Shown one piece after another: positions 19,293-28,065 of a stretch of DNA of 56,750 nt. Location: assembly GCF_003597125.1 (NCBI RefSeq), contig NZ_QYYA01000003.1, positions 69,846 to 126,595 on the forward strand, given 5' to 3'. The notes beneath the pieces were generated by a model. The model searched no databases. It was not told the origin of the DNA and was given only the letters and a program-made list of their open reading frames with translations. Each line of letters starts with the position of its first letter. The stretch's first letter is position 1. The stretch is from Alcanivorax profundi. Lineage in GTDB: Bacteria > Pseudomonadota > Gammaproteobacteria > Pseudomonadales > Alcanivoracaceae. The position numbers were made by a program, and so were the translations under genes.

Positions 19293-19375
19293 GAGTGACG
19301 CGTTGCGAGTTTCAAAGGTAAAACCTGGCCATTCTGCACCGGTGTTGGGGGTTGGCCTTTCGCAACGCGTTACTC
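19293..19375. repeat. Long inverted repeat downstream of dsbD
   Basis: Arms GAGTGACGCGTTGCGA (19293-19308) and TCGCAACGCGTTACTC (19360-19375) match at 15 of 16 positions around a loop of about 50 bp with further partial pairing (TGGCC/GGCCA). It begins 28 bp after the dsbD stop and may act as its 3' end or be a repeat remnant. Confidence 0.5.
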
Positions 19376-19402
19376 AAAACCCGTTTCTTTCTTGTTGCCG
19401 CC

Positions 19403-21277
19403 TTACAGGTGAGGCATCACCCTGGCGTTAAGGTGCTCAATAAAGCGTTCCGGTCCCATTTCACCCAGTACCCGGGATTTGGGGATTTCGTTGCTGGCAG
19501 GGGTGAAGAACACCAGGGCCGGCAAGCCGAGGATGTTGTATTGCGCCATGATGGCCTGGCTGTCGGCGTTGATCTCGGTGATATCCACCCGGTAGAGGTC
19601 AAAGCCTTGCATTTTGGAGAGCACGGTTGCGTTGCTGAGGGTGGTTTCCTCCAGCACCTTGCAGGCGACACACCATTCGGCGAAGAAATCCACCAACACG
19701 GGCTTGCCCGCCTGGCGGGACGCGGCCAGTGCCTGCTCCAGTGATGCCTTGCCGACAACCGTTTTCCATGGGCCGTGGTCCTGTGTGGCCGGGTTGGCTT
19801 GCTGCTGCACTGTTGCTGCCGGCTGGGTGAGCGGCTGCAAGGGTTGCAGCGGATCGCTGCCGCCACTGAGCGCGCCAACAATCATCACTGAGCCGTAGAG
19901 TGCCAGCACCAGCGCCACACCTCGCTTGAGGCGAGCCAGGCCTTCGCCGGCGGCATCCAGCGCGCCAAGCTGTACGCCATAGATAGCCAGCAGTAACCCG
20001 TACAGGCCGAGGGTGAGCGTGTCGCTGATGATACGATCCAGTAGCCAGATGGCCACGCCCAACATAACCACGCCGAAGAAGCGCTTGATCTCTTCCATCC
20101 ACATGCCGGCTCGTGGCAGCAGGCTACCGCCGCCGGTACCAAAGATGATCAGTGGCACGCCCATGCCGATGGACAGGGCGAACAATGATGCTGCGCCGGT
20201 GGCGGCATCGCCGCTGGCCGCCACATAAATCAGCGCGCCAGCCAGAATCGGTGTCACACAGGGCGAAACCACCAGTGCTGAGATGGCCCCCATGATGCCC
20301 GCTCCGAGCAGACTGCCGCGTTTTTCCTGCCCGGGCTGATGTAGCTTGTCGCGCAGGAATTGAGGGAGCTGCAGTTCATAGAGGCCGAACATGGAAAGTG
20401 ACAGGAGCACAAAGATCACCACGGAGGTGATGATCGCTGCGGGCTGCTGCAGAAGGAATTGCAGGTTCAGTCCTGCGCCAAACAGGGCAACCAGAAGCCC
20501 TGCCAACGTATAGGGTAATGCCACCCCCAGAACATAGGCACAGCTCAGGACAAATCCCCTTGTTGCGCTGGGGTTGTCCTGGCCGGCAATGATGCCTGAC
20601 AAAATCGGCACCATCGGAAACACGCAGGGGGTAAATGCCAGTAACAGGCCGCCGACAAAGAACAGGCCTACGATCAGGCCAATGGACTGGTTTTCCATCC
20701 ATTCATTGAAGGCATTGGCATCATCGGAATTCAGGGTGTCAAAGAAATCCGCGTCGTCAGAGGCGACCGGGCTGGTGGGCGACGCGGCGGGCGACTTTTT
20801 TTCCGGCTGGGGGCTGGCAAATTCAACGATCTTTTTGGTGGGGGGATAACACAGGGTGTCTTCGATACAGCCCTGGTAACGCACTTCCAGTCGGGTATCT
20901 ACCAGCGGCACGGATTGCAGCGGCAAGGCCAGTGACAGGCGGTGAAAATAGACTTCCACATCACCAAAGATCTCGTCGGTCTTGGCTTTGCCCTCCGGCA
21001 GGGTGAAATCGGAGAAGTCATCCAGCACGTTGCCGTTGGTATCGGTCAGGGTGAACTTGAACTGGTGCTGGTAAAGATAGAGGTTGTCGTACAGCTCAAA
21101 GTCGAGCAGCACTTGCTGGTTGTCCCAGTCGGCATCGGTGACCAGTACGATGGCTTCATCTACGGTGGGCAAACGATCCTGATCGCCAAACAGACTGTCA
21201 GCATTCGCATGGGCAGTCATAAAGACTGGTACCAGGGCAACCAGCAGCAAGCAGTGCCGCCAAATCAACATCATCAT
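19403..21277 (-). CDS. dsbD: Thiol:disulfide interchange protein DsbD
   Basis: 624 residues. It moves reducing power from cytoplasmic thioredoxin to the periplasm. A signal peptide (1-26) precedes a periplasmic alpha domain with Cys137 and Cys143 (QGCIEDTLCYPP). Eight predicted membrane helices (about 198-470) carry Cys218 (FTPCVFP) and Cys340 (VSPCVTP). The C-terminal thioredoxin-like domain has the CVAC motif at 536-539 (AEWCVACK). All three cysteine pairs are intact. Three consecutive ATG codons begin at 21277, with GGGAGA just upstream; the second or third is better spaced. Confidence 0.96.
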   Translation of the reverse strand: MMMLIWRHCLLLVALVPVFMTAHANADSLFGDQDRLPTVDEAIVLVTDADWDNQQVLLDFELYDNLYLYQHQFKFTLTDTNGNVLDDFSDFTLPEGKAKTDEIFGDVEVYFHRLSLALPLQSVPLVDTRLEVRYQGCIEDTLCYPPTKKIVEFASPQPEKKSPAASPTSPVASDDADFFDTLNSDDANAFNEWMENQSIGLIVGLFFVGGLLLAFTPCVFPMVPILSGIIAGQDNPSATRGFVLSCAYVLGVALPYTLAGLLVALFGAGLNLQFLLQQPAAIITSVVIFVLLSLSMFGLYELQLPQFLRDKLHQPGQEKRGSLLGAGIMGAISALVVSPCVTPILAGALIYVAASGDAATGAASLFALSIGMGVPLIIFGTGGGSLLPRAGMWMEEIKRFFGVVMLGVAIWLLDRIISDTLTLGLYGLLLAIYGVQLGALDAAGEGLARLKRGVALVLALYGSVMIVGALSGGSDPLQPLQPLTQPAATVQQQANPATQDHGPWKTVVGKASLEQALAASRQAGKPVLVDFFAEWCVACKVLEETTLSNATVLSKMQGFDLYRVDITEINADSQAIMAQYNILGLPALVFFTPASNEIPKSRVLGEMGPERFIEHLNARVMPHL

Positions 21278-21485
21278 ATTCTCCCGTCCGTCCCTCAGCC
21301 CGGATTCAGACCGCGAGACAGCGCCACGGTTCCTGAGGCCACAAGCGGGCTATTGTCGTCATCTGGGGCGGGCAAGGCAAAGGGCAATAGGCTGACCGCA
21401 ACAACACGCTGACGAATGCAGGAGGGTTGGGTGTTGGGCTCATCCCTCATGTATAGTGAGTGACGGACTGATCTTGGGAGTGATC

Positions 21486-22493
21486 ATGAGTAACGAGAAG
21501 TTCAGCGAAAAAATGGGGGATGCAATGCTGGACCCCCGCAACAACCGGATCTGGAAAGGATTGATGTGGTTGCTGGTACTGCTGCTGCTGGTCGATGTGT
21601 TGCTTGGCTGGTACTGGAGCCAGGAACCTGATCTGCGCACGGTGACCCCTGTGCCCGATGCGGTGCCGGGTGAAACCACCACCCGTGAGCTGATTTTTGT
21701 TGCCGATACCTTGCTGTCCAAGCCGGGTGGTTACCTGAGTAATGACATTCTGCCCCATCGTCTGTGGCTGGATAACATGCCTAGCTGGGAATATGGCGCG
21801 CTGGTACAGGTGCGGGATTTCACCCGGGTATTGCGCCGGGACATGAGCCGTTCCCAGTCCCAGAGCCAGGAAGACCGCGACCTGGCCATTGCCGAACCCC
21901 AGTTCAACTTTGACGCCAAAAGCTGGACCATGCCGGCCACCGAAAGTGAGTACCGCCGCGGGATCAGCGCCCTGCAGCGCTACCTGGACCGGTTGACTGA
22001 CGCCAACGAAAACGACGGCAAGTTCTACGCTCGTGCAGATAACCTCAACTACTGGCTGAACGAAGTGCAGAACCGGTTGGGGTCCCTGAGTCTCAAACTC
22101 AGCCAGAGCGTCGGCCGTAGCCAGCTCAACGTGGACAAGGATGGTGCCCTGGCCATGGCCAAGGTGGATGCCGACGAGGAATTTGTGAAAACCCCGTGGC
22201 TGAAAATCGATGATGCGTTTTATGAGGCCCGTGGTGCCACCTGGGCGCTTGCGCAACTGATGCGCGCAGCGGAAGTGGATTTCGCCGAAGTGCTGCGCAA
22301 GAAAAACGCCACCGTCAGCTTCCGCCAGATGGTGCGCGAACTGGAAGCCACCCAGGAAACCGTGTGGAGCCCGATGATCCTCAACGGCGACGGCTTCGGC
22401 ATGCTCGCCAACCACTCGCTGGTGATGGCCAACTATGTTTCGCGTGCCAACGCAGCGTTGATTGATTTGCGCAAGCTGTTGGTGGAAGGCTGA
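21486..22493 (+). CDS. DUF2333 family membrane-anchored protein
   Basis: 335 residues from ATG 21486, chosen for its GGGAG site at 21476-21480; the frame opens at 21456. One membrane helix at about 26-44 (MWLLVLLLLVDVLLGWYW) is followed by a soluble domain that by topology faces the periplasm. The content (GGYLSNDILPHRLWLDNMPSWEYGAL, RRGISALQRYL, FYEARGATWALAQL) matches DUF2333, a gammaproteobacterial family of unknown function. It is a single gene ending at a repeat/terminator cassette. Confidence 0.82.
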   Translation: MSNEKFSEKMGDAMLDPRNNRIWKGLMWLLVLLLLVDVLLGWYWSQEPDLRTVTPVPDAVPGETTTRELIFVADTLLSKPGGYLSNDILPHRLWLDNMPSWEYGALVQVRDFTRVLRRDMSRSQSQSQEDRDLAIAEPQFNFDAKSWTMPATESEYRRGISALQRYLDRLTDANENDGKFYARADNLNYWLNEVQNRLGSLSLKLSQSVGRSQLNVDKDGALAMAKVDADEEFVKTPWLKIDDAFYEARGATWALAQLMRAAEVDFAEVLRKKNATVSFRQMVRELEATQETVWSPMILNGDGFGMLANHSLVMANYVSRANAALIDLRKLLVEG

Positions 22494-22500
22494 GACTTCA

Positions 22501-22662
22501 GTGAACAGTTAACAGTGAATAGTGAACAGCGTCGCGGGCCTGGTCTTTCAGGGTCTTCAACGCAAGAGGCCGCGCTCAAAGGTTGGGCGCGGCCTCTTGC
22601 GTTGAAAAACAGTAAAACGTTGCTCGCGCAACTGTTCACTATTCACTGTTAACTGTTCACTG
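22501..22662. repeat. Inverted-end terminator cassette, copy 2
   Basis: Left end 22501-22530 (gtgaacagtt, aacagtgaat, agtgaacagc) and inverted right end 22633-22662 enclose a very strong hairpin at 22556-22606. It has the same length class and layout as 1511-1670 and again lies between convergent genes. The right end forms the last codons and the stop codon of the gene at 22649-23521 (Val-Asn-Ser-stop). Confidence 0.75.
22556..22606. terminator. Bidirectional terminator in the repeat cassette
   Basis: A stem of about 21 bp, left arm TTCAACGCAAGAGGCCGCGC and right arm GCGCGGCCTCTTGCGTTGAA, followed by AAAAC. It separates the DUF2333 gene from the convergent hydrolase-like gene. Confidence 0.8.
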
Positions 22663-23521
22663 CCATTTTCTTCCCCTTAGGCTCAGGCAGCGTCTTGCGC
22701 CATTCCTCGATCAGGGCGCTGTTGTCATCGTCCCAGGGGTGGAAGCCGGGTTTCAGGTAGGAGAACCAGGCGGGGATGATGCTGCTGATCACGCCTTTGT
22801 AGCCGAAGCCTTTCCACAGACCTTTTGCCAGGGTCAGGGGCTTCTTGTGGACGTTGTCCCGTTTGAGCATTTGCCAGGTGAAGTAGCTTGAAAAGCCGAT
22901 CAGGTAGGCAGTGCTGGAGAGGAACAGCCGTTGGCGTTCCAGGTAGTTGCCGTTGACGTCTTTGTACAGGTCGTAGGCCACCGCCTTGTGTTCGGTCTCT
23001 TCGATGGCGTGCCACACCCACAGGTTTCGTACTGCCGGGTCCATCTTGTTCATCAGGTCCGGGCGGCGAAGAATGGCGTCAGCCAGAATCGCGGTGAAAT
23101 GCTCCAGGCCTGCGGTGGCGGCCAGTTGCTGGCGTTTGCTCATGTGCTTGCGGGCACCGGCTAACAGTTTGTTGGTAACGGCCAGGGCCTTGCCGACGAT
23201 GTCGTCGTACTTGCCATCAGCAATCAGGTCGTTGAAGGCCTGGTGCTCCAGTGAATGCATGGCCTCCTGGCCGATAAAACCGGAAATGTCCTTCTGGCGA
23301 TCCTTGTCATCGACCTGGTCACGCAGGGCACGAACCGAATCCACAAAGAAACGCTCACCGTCAGGAAACGTCAGCGACAGGATGTTCAGCAGGTGTGTCA
23401 GTACCGGGTCGTTATCGAACCAGTAGTCATCGTGCTGTAGGCCTTCAAAAGAGAACCCCATGCGACGAGGGGTAATCGGGACCGAAGGGTGGGTGTGTTT
23501 TTTCACCAGAGACAAATTCAT
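22649..23521 (-). CDS. Metal-dependent hydrolase-like protein (PF10118 type)
   Basis: 290 residues from ATG 23521, which is preceded by CGGAG; the frame opens at 23554. It belongs to a family named metal-dependent hydrolase. The visible pattern is ferritin-like helices with Glu/His pairs: QEAMHSLEHQAF (about 93-104), GLEHFTAILAD (about 138-148) and IEETEHKAVAYDLY (about 175-188). A di-metal centre is therefore likely; the substrate is unknown. The C-terminus runs into the repeat cassette, whose right end supplies the final three codons and the TAA stop. A 265-bp structured repeat starts 45 bp upstream of its start. Confidence 0.78.
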   Translation of the reverse strand: MNLSLVKKHTHPSVPITPRRMGFSFEGLQHDDYWFDNDPVLTHLLNILSLTFPDGERFFVDSVRALRDQVDDKDRQKDISGFIGQEAMHSLEHQAFNDLIADGKYDDIVGKALAVTNKLLAGARKHMSKRQQLAATAGLEHFTAILADAILRRPDLMNKMDPAVRNLWVWHAIEETEHKAVAYDLYKDVNGNYLERQRLFLSSTAYLIGFSSYFTWQMLKRDNVHKKPLTLAKGLWKGFGYKGVISSIIPAWFSYLKPGFHPWDDDNSALIEEWRKTLPEPKGKKMAVNS

Positions 23522-23565
23522 TTTACACTCCGGGCAATATGCCGTTGATGACATCGCTCAATGCG

Positions 23566-23831
23566 AGGAGCCTCTAAATGACTCCTTGTGTACTCAGCGT
23601 GACCTGAAGCGTGCAGCTGTTGTGTCTTGTCTCGATGGTCAGGGTGGTGTCCTTTTCGAGAGGCAAGGCGCAGCAGATGTGCGCTTCAGGTCGCGCCCTC
23701 CGGGTCTTCCAGGCCGGCCCGCACTCGTTGTTGCATTTTCTCGACAGGCAACCAGCATGCCTTCAAAAATGCGCCTAGATTGCGAGCCGGCCTGAAAGAC
23801 TGAGCACACAAGGAGTCATTTAGAGGCTCCT
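23566..23831. repeat. 265-bp inverted-end element, copy A
   Basis: Ends of about 31 bp (AGGAGCCTCTAAATGACTCC... and its inverse) match at 30 of 31 positions. The interior is homologous to copy B at 40133-40397 read on the opposite strand. Shared blocks are gcgtgacctgaagcgtgcag (23597-23616), ggcccgcactcgttgttgca (23716-23735) and gcgcctagattgcgagcc (23771-23788). No transposase and no clear target duplication are seen. It is MITE-like or a large structured-RNA/DNA repeat. It lies between a minus-strand gene and the AraC gene at 23885, which starts 53 bp beyond it. Confidence 0.8.
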
Positions 23832-23884
23832 GAGCTACTATGCGATGTCATGCAGTTAATGGTCTTGTCGCGGAGGGCCAACAA

Positions 23885-24913
23885 ATGGTGAGTTCGGGCC
23901 GTCCTTGGGGAAATGCCGGTGTTCCTGGCATTTATGTGGTGTTGCTCTATGACCTGTTGGTCTCGCTGGACCTTGATGCCCCCGCCTTGCTGGCGGGGTT
24001 GGGGGTCAGCCGGGATGAGTTGCTGGCGGTAGACCGGCGGGTATCCATGTCGCTGGCCCAGACGGTGGCGGAGCGTGGCGTGGAAATGGTGGGGGAGCGC
24101 GGTCTGGGGTTTCGCTATGCCCGGGCCATGAGTATTACCCTACATGGGCCTGTGGGCCTGTTGGCGCTGTCCAGCGCCAGCGCCCAGGATGCACTGGATG
24201 CCGCCTGCCGTTTTCTCGGCTTGCGGGCCCCTTTTCTGGAAATTCATCAGGCCCGAAAAGGGGACTTTGCCCACCTGCAATTGCGCAGTACCCGCTCGTT
24301 GGGGATTGCTCATGACTTCATTATTGAGGCCATGCTGGTTGGGCTCGTGTTTATGGTCGAGCAGCTGCTGGAGACCTTGCCGGAGGGGACACTGATCCAT
24401 CGGCAAGGTACTGCCCCGGAGTGGCTGTCTGCGTTGAAAAAGGACGTGGGCGTGCCGGTGTTATTCGAGCAGTCCAGCGATGCGCTGATTTTCCCGTTGT
24501 CAGCGTTGGCGGCGCGGCCGCGGTTGGCTGACCCCCAGGTGGCCGCCATTGCCCGAGAGCAGTGTGAGATGCAATTTCGTCAATGGCGCACAGAAGAGGA
24601 AGGGGTGACCGCAGAGCGGATTCGCACCGCCTTGCAGGACCACCCGGCACCGCTGCCCTCACTGGAAGCCATGGCGGACCGGTTGGCGGTCTCTGCCCGA
24701 ACCCTGAAACGGCATTTGCAGCAGGCCGGGCTCAGCTATCGTCAGTTGCAGGATGAAGAGCGTTATCGGCAGGCGCAACGGTTGCTGGAAAAGCCTGATC
24801 TCAGTATCAGTGAGGTGGCTTACACGCTGGGCTACAGCGATGTGGCCAACTTCTCCAAGGCGTTCAAGCGCTGGAGTGGGGTGACCCCGAAGGGGTACCG
24901 AGACGGTGGGTGA
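23885..24913 (+). CDS. AraC-family transcriptional regulator, OruR/ArgR-like type
   Basis: 342 residues from ATG 23885, chosen for the GGAGG at about 23872; the frame opens at 23840. The N-terminal 200 residues are an arabinose-binding-like domain of the PF12625 type, often found in regulators of lipid or amino acid catabolism. The C-terminal AraC DNA-binding domain has two helix-turn-helices, LEAMADRLAVSARTLKRHLQ (about 259-278) and ISEVAYTLGYSDVANFSKAFKRWSG (about 307-331). Its position upstream of and codirectional with the dihaem cytochrome gene makes that gene a candidate target. The upstream 265-bp repeat may carry or interrupt its promoter. Confidence 0.85.
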   Translation: MVSSGRPWGNAGVPGIYVVLLYDLLVSLDLDAPALLAGLGVSRDELLAVDRRVSMSLAQTVAERGVEMVGERGLGFRYARAMSITLHGPVGLLALSSASAQDALDAACRFLGLRAPFLEIHQARKGDFAHLQLRSTRSLGIAHDFIIEAMLVGLVFMVEQLLETLPEGTLIHRQGTAPEWLSALKKDVGVPVLFEQSSDALIFPLSALAARPRLADPQVAAIAREQCEMQFRQWRTEEEGVTAERIRTALQDHPAPLPSLEAMADRLAVSARTLKRHLQQAGLSYRQLQDEERYRQAQRLLEKPDLSISEVAYTLGYSDVANFSKAFKRWSGVTPKGYRDGG

Positions 24914-25255
24914 GACGGCCTGACTGTGAGTCTTGCTGCATACCGTATGTCGGCTGAGGCAGGTTTTCAGGTAGGCTTCAATGAGAGGGGATTTCTATTT
25001 AGCTTTTTGAAAGTAAAGGAATTATTTAACTGAGTGCAATATTTTCCGTAAGCAAAGAAGTTAACAGTGAGACATATTTATATATTTGACTCATTTTGGC
25101 CGCTTTTGTAGCTTCCTTTGCCGTGACCTGGGGGTCACGAAATAACAAAGGAAGAGAAGTGGGCCGAACTCGGGCACTCGGGTACACGCATTGCGCCCCT
25201 TTTCCTCCACCTAGCCATCCCATGCTGGTGCGATCACGCACCTGGAGGATCAGCC
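24914..25255. other. AT-rich spacer between the AraC and dihaem cytochrome genes
   Basis: 342 bp without a supported gene. Positions about 24985-25100 are clearly more AT-rich than the flanks. A bipartite inverted repeat lies at 25112-25154 and a GGAGG ribosome site for the next gene at about 25243. It probably holds the promoter of the cytochrome gene. Confidence 0.5.
25112..25154. promoter_or_regulatory. Bipartite inverted repeat upstream of the dihaem cytochrome
   Basis: Outer arms CTTCCTTTG/CAAAGGAAG and inner arms CGTGACC/GGTCACG are nested around a short loop. It could be an operator or an RNA hairpin in the leader. No T run follows, so a terminator is unlikely. Confidence 0.45.
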
Positions 25256-27316
25256 ATGCTGCAGCAAGCCGAGGGGGCGCCCTCATTTCTCCTGTTTCGT
25301 TTCTTTCTTCCGGTTTTTCTCCTGGCGTTGGTCGCCCCAGCCTGTGCTGCGTCGGATGCGTTGCTCGACAGTAAGCACGGAGGCTCTGCCCAGTGGGATT
25401 TCTGTTACGGCAAACCGGATAACACCCTCATGCCGGAAGATCCGCGCACTCTGGTGCAGCCCGGTATCAGTGATGGCCGCGCGGTGCACTTCAATGCCTA
25501 CTGGAAAGAATGTCACCTCAATCCTGAGCTGGTGAAGGAGGAGGGGCACCCCACGACTTGTGGCGGCTTACGTCAACGTTTCTATCACGGTGAGGGGTTA
25601 ATGGACACCGGCGGTCCGAACGTTGCTGCCTTGTTCGCAGGGCAGGATCCGACTCTACCCGAAGCGGGTTACGGCATGTCCACGTTCAGCGCTCAACAAT
25701 TTAACCAGGTATGGCGGATCTGGGGAGGCTTTGCGTTCCGCCCGGATAATTTCGATCAGTTGGTTGCCGAGCGTTATGGTTCGGGCTTTGGCGACAGCCC
25801 CAATCCCTACCCTTTGCCCGGTGAAGACCCCAACCGTACTGATGGCGGTTCCGGCAAGTTGCCGGAGATGTTTACCCAGCTGCGCAACCCGGATGGGTCA
25901 TGGAGTGGCCGTATCGGGGTGACCTGCCATGCTTGCCACAGCGGCGTGGCAGGTTCCCGCGAGGGAACGGGGCCAGGCGTGATCTACGGCGGTGGCAGCA
26001 GTCTTGCCGATCTGGATTTGTTGCTCCGCGACATGTTGCCGCTGGGCTACCCGGCGTCGATGGCCACCTTTGCCAACCTTAACCGCAGCCGTGGTACCAA
26101 CAATGCCAGTGACATTAATCTGGCATTCCTGTTTCCGGATGAGGAGCCATTGACGCCAGCGGAAGTCATTGGCGTGATGAATTCCGGTTCCACGGCAGAC
26201 ATGGACACGCCAGCCTGGTGGAACATGGGGCATCGTCCGGTGAAATTTGTTGATGGGGTATTTCCCATGGATGCCGGTCGTGTGGACATGGTGTTCTACA
26301 CCCCCTTCTTCGGGTTGTTTGGTGCGATGGGCGGACCGGTCAGTGAACGGGGGCAGGACTGGATGCGCGCCCACGGACCGGCGGTGAATACCTGGATCGA
26401 AGGGCTCAAATCACCGGAGTATCCCTATCCGGTCGATGACGCACTGGCACGGGAAGGGGCAGAGCTGTTCCATACCCTGGACATGTGGGCGCCGGAACGT
26501 AACAACGCCATTCCCCGTCCGCAAGGCAACGGTTCCTGTGCCGGTTGTCATGGTGCCTACGCCAAGCGGTATGCGGACGATCCTGATTTCCTGGCCACGC
26601 CGGAGCTGGAAGGCATGGCGGGCTACATTGTGCCCATGGATATTATCGGGACCGATCCGGTACGCCTGGAAACCAACAATGAGGCTGTCCAGCTAGCCGG
26701 GGCCAAAAATTTCTTCGGCTATCCTGCAACCCGTGGCACCAGCCAGGATTGTGGACCGCAAAATCAGGAGCGTCTTCGCGGTGACCGTGAGCCTGGTTAT
26801 CTGGCTCCGCCTCTTTACGGCGTTTGGGCCTCTGCCCCGTACTTCCACAACGGTTCGGTCCCCAACGTCTGGGAAATTCTGGATCCCGCTGCCCGACAAC
26901 CGCTGTGGCGGCGCCAATCTGCTCCGGCGCGCTGGGACCAGAAGGGCCGGGTAGTGATGGGCTATGACACGGATCTGGATCGCGCTTACGACCAGCAGCG
27001 ACTTGGCTGGAAATACGAGACTGTGAAGTGCGAGCATCGGACCTGGTGGAATCCTGCGGTTACGCCGTATCTGAACTGTGATCCCAATGACGAAGAGAAA
27101 GACCCGCTGTTCGAGCAGATCATGTCTCGTTTGTATTCCAATCTGGTCCTGAGCTGGAACATCCTCAATCCGCCCACGCTGACCCGTGACCAGATGGAAG
27201 ACCGCAAGATCTTCAACACTCACATGCACGGCAAGGGCAACGAGGGTCACGAGTTCAATGCCGTGCTGACAGATCACGAACGCCGGGCCATCGTGGAGTA
27301 CCTGAAAACCCTGTAG
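25256..27316 (+). CDS. Secreted dihaem c-type cytochrome, RoxA-like
   Basis: 686 residues. A signal peptide (about 10-32) indicates export to the periplasm or beyond. There are two haem c sites, CHACH at 224-228 and CAGCH at 428-432, about 200 residues apart. The segment LAPPLYGVWASAPYFHNGSVPNVWEIL near the C-terminal side of haem 2 is the pattern shared by the MauG/dihaem peroxidase superfamily. Length and haem spacing fit the RoxA/RoxB (LatA) rubber-oxygenase branch, which cleaves polyisoprene with dioxygen. Actual activity on isoprenoids is inference; an unknown oxidase or peroxidase is equally possible. The ATG at 25256 follows TGGAGG. An AraC regulator gene lies upstream in the same direction and a terminator follows. 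Confidence 0.75.
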   Translation: MLQQAEGAPSFLLFRFFLPVFLLALVAPACAASDALLDSKHGGSAQWDFCYGKPDNTLMPEDPRTLVQPGISDGRAVHFNAYWKECHLNPELVKEEGHPTTCGGLRQRFYHGEGLMDTGGPNVAALFAGQDPTLPEAGYGMSTFSAQQFNQVWRIWGGFAFRPDNFDQLVAERYGSGFGDSPNPYPLPGEDPNRTDGGSGKLPEMFTQLRNPDGSWSGRIGVTCHACHSGVAGSREGTGPGVIYGGGSSLADLDLLLRDMLPLGYPASMATFANLNRSRGTNNASDINLAFLFPDEEPLTPAEVIGVMNSGSTADMDTPAWWNMGHRPVKFVDGVFPMDAGRVDMVFYTPFFGLFGAMGGPVSERGQDWMRAHGPAVNTWIEGLKSPEYPYPVDDALAREGAELFHTLDMWAPERNNAIPRPQGNGSCAGCHGAYAKRYADDPDFLATPELEGMAGYIVPMDIIGTDPVRLETNNEAVQLAGAKNFFGYPATRGTSQDCGPQNQERLRGDREPGYLAPPLYGVWASAPYFHNGSVPNVWEILDPAARQPLWRRQSAPARWDQKGRVVMGYDTDLDRAYDQQRLGWKYETVKCEHRTWWNPAVTPYLNCDPNDEEKDPLFEQIMSRLYSNLVLSWNILNPPTLTRDQMEDRKIFNTHMHGKGNEGHEFNAVLTDHERRAIVEYLKTL

Positions 27317-27338
27317 GGGCGTTGCAGGTGGTCAACCC

Positions 27339-27363
27339 AAGGGCAGCGTTGGCTGCCCTTTTT
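27339..27363 (+). terminator. Terminator of the dihaem cytochrome gene
   Basis: A 9-bp stem AAGGGCAGC/GCTGCCCTT with loop GTTG, followed by TTT. Confidence 0.82.
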
Positions 27364-27433
27364 GCGTTTAGTGTGAAACCCGGATTGGGAGGCGGTCTTG
27401 CCCTGACCGTCGGATTCCCTGTGATGCAACGCA

Positions 27434-27467
27434 GAGAGGCCGCCCTCATCGCTGGGGGCGGCCTCTC
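27434..27467. repeat. GC-rich hairpin near the ppa 3' end
   Basis: A perfect 12-bp stem GAGAGGCCGCCC/GGGCGGCCTCTC without a T run. Its GAGGCCGC core resembles the hairpins in the two repeat cassettes. It lies about 65 bp beyond the ppa stop codon. Confidence 0.55.
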
Positions 27468-27531
27468 GTGACCGGCGCAATGCCAGTCCTGGGCAACGCG
27501 TTAACGGCAAACGCGTGCCGATCTGTGCGTC

Positions 27532-28065
27532 TTACTTGCTGCTTTCGTAAGCTTCAACAGACTTCAGGATCTCGGCCTTGGCGGCGTCAACGCCGTCCCA
27601 GCCGTCAACTTTCACCCATTTGCCTGCTTCGAGATCCTTGTAGTTCTCGAAGAAGTGTTTGATCTGGGCCAGCAGCAGCTCGGGCAGATCGTTGATGTCT
27701 TTCACGTTGTCGTACAGCTTGGTCAGCTTGGTGTGCGGTACGGCAACCAGCTTGGCATCCTTACCGGCTTCGTCGGTCATGTTCAGGATGCCAACCGGGC
27801 GGCAGCGGATTACGGAACCGGGAACCACCGGGTAAGGGGTGACAACCAGCACGTCCAGCGGGTCACCATCTTCGGACAGGGTGTTGGGGATGTAGCCGTA
27901 GTTGGCCGGGTAGAACATGGGAGTTGCCATGAAACGGTCGACGAATACGGCGTTGCTGTCTTTATCGATCTCGTACTTGATCGGGTCAGCGTTGGCCGGG
28001 ATCTCGATGGCCACGTAAATGTCTTCCGGAATCTCTTTACCGGCGGGAACCTTAGCAAAATCCAT
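27532..28065 (-). CDS. ppa: Inorganic pyrophosphatase
   Basis: 177 residues, the usual length of the bacterial family I enzyme. It hydrolyses pyrophosphate to phosphate in the cytoplasm with Mg2+ and pulls biosynthetic reactions forward. Conserved residues are visible: [16 protein letters not shown], the Lys/Tyr region around [11 protein letters not shown], and the metal-binding aspartates in [10 protein letters not shown] (about 65-75). A PPi-type phosphofructokinase also occurs in this window (32124-33386), so two different enzymes draw on the pyrophosphate pool. Confidence 0.97.
   Translation of the reverse strand: MDFAKVPAGKEIPEDIYVAIEIPANADPIKYEIDKDSNAVFVDRFMATPMFYPANYGYIPNTLSEDGDPLDVLVVTPYPVVPGSVIRCRPVGILNMTDEAGKDAKLVAVPHTKLTKLYDNVKDINDLPELLLAQIKHFFENYKDLEAGKWVKVDGWDGVDAAKAEILKSVEAYESSK

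Noticed and set aside
23566-23831. Insertion sequence with a transposase
   Set aside because: At 265 bp there is no room for a transposase, no coding frame is conserved between the two copies, and no target-site duplication was seen.
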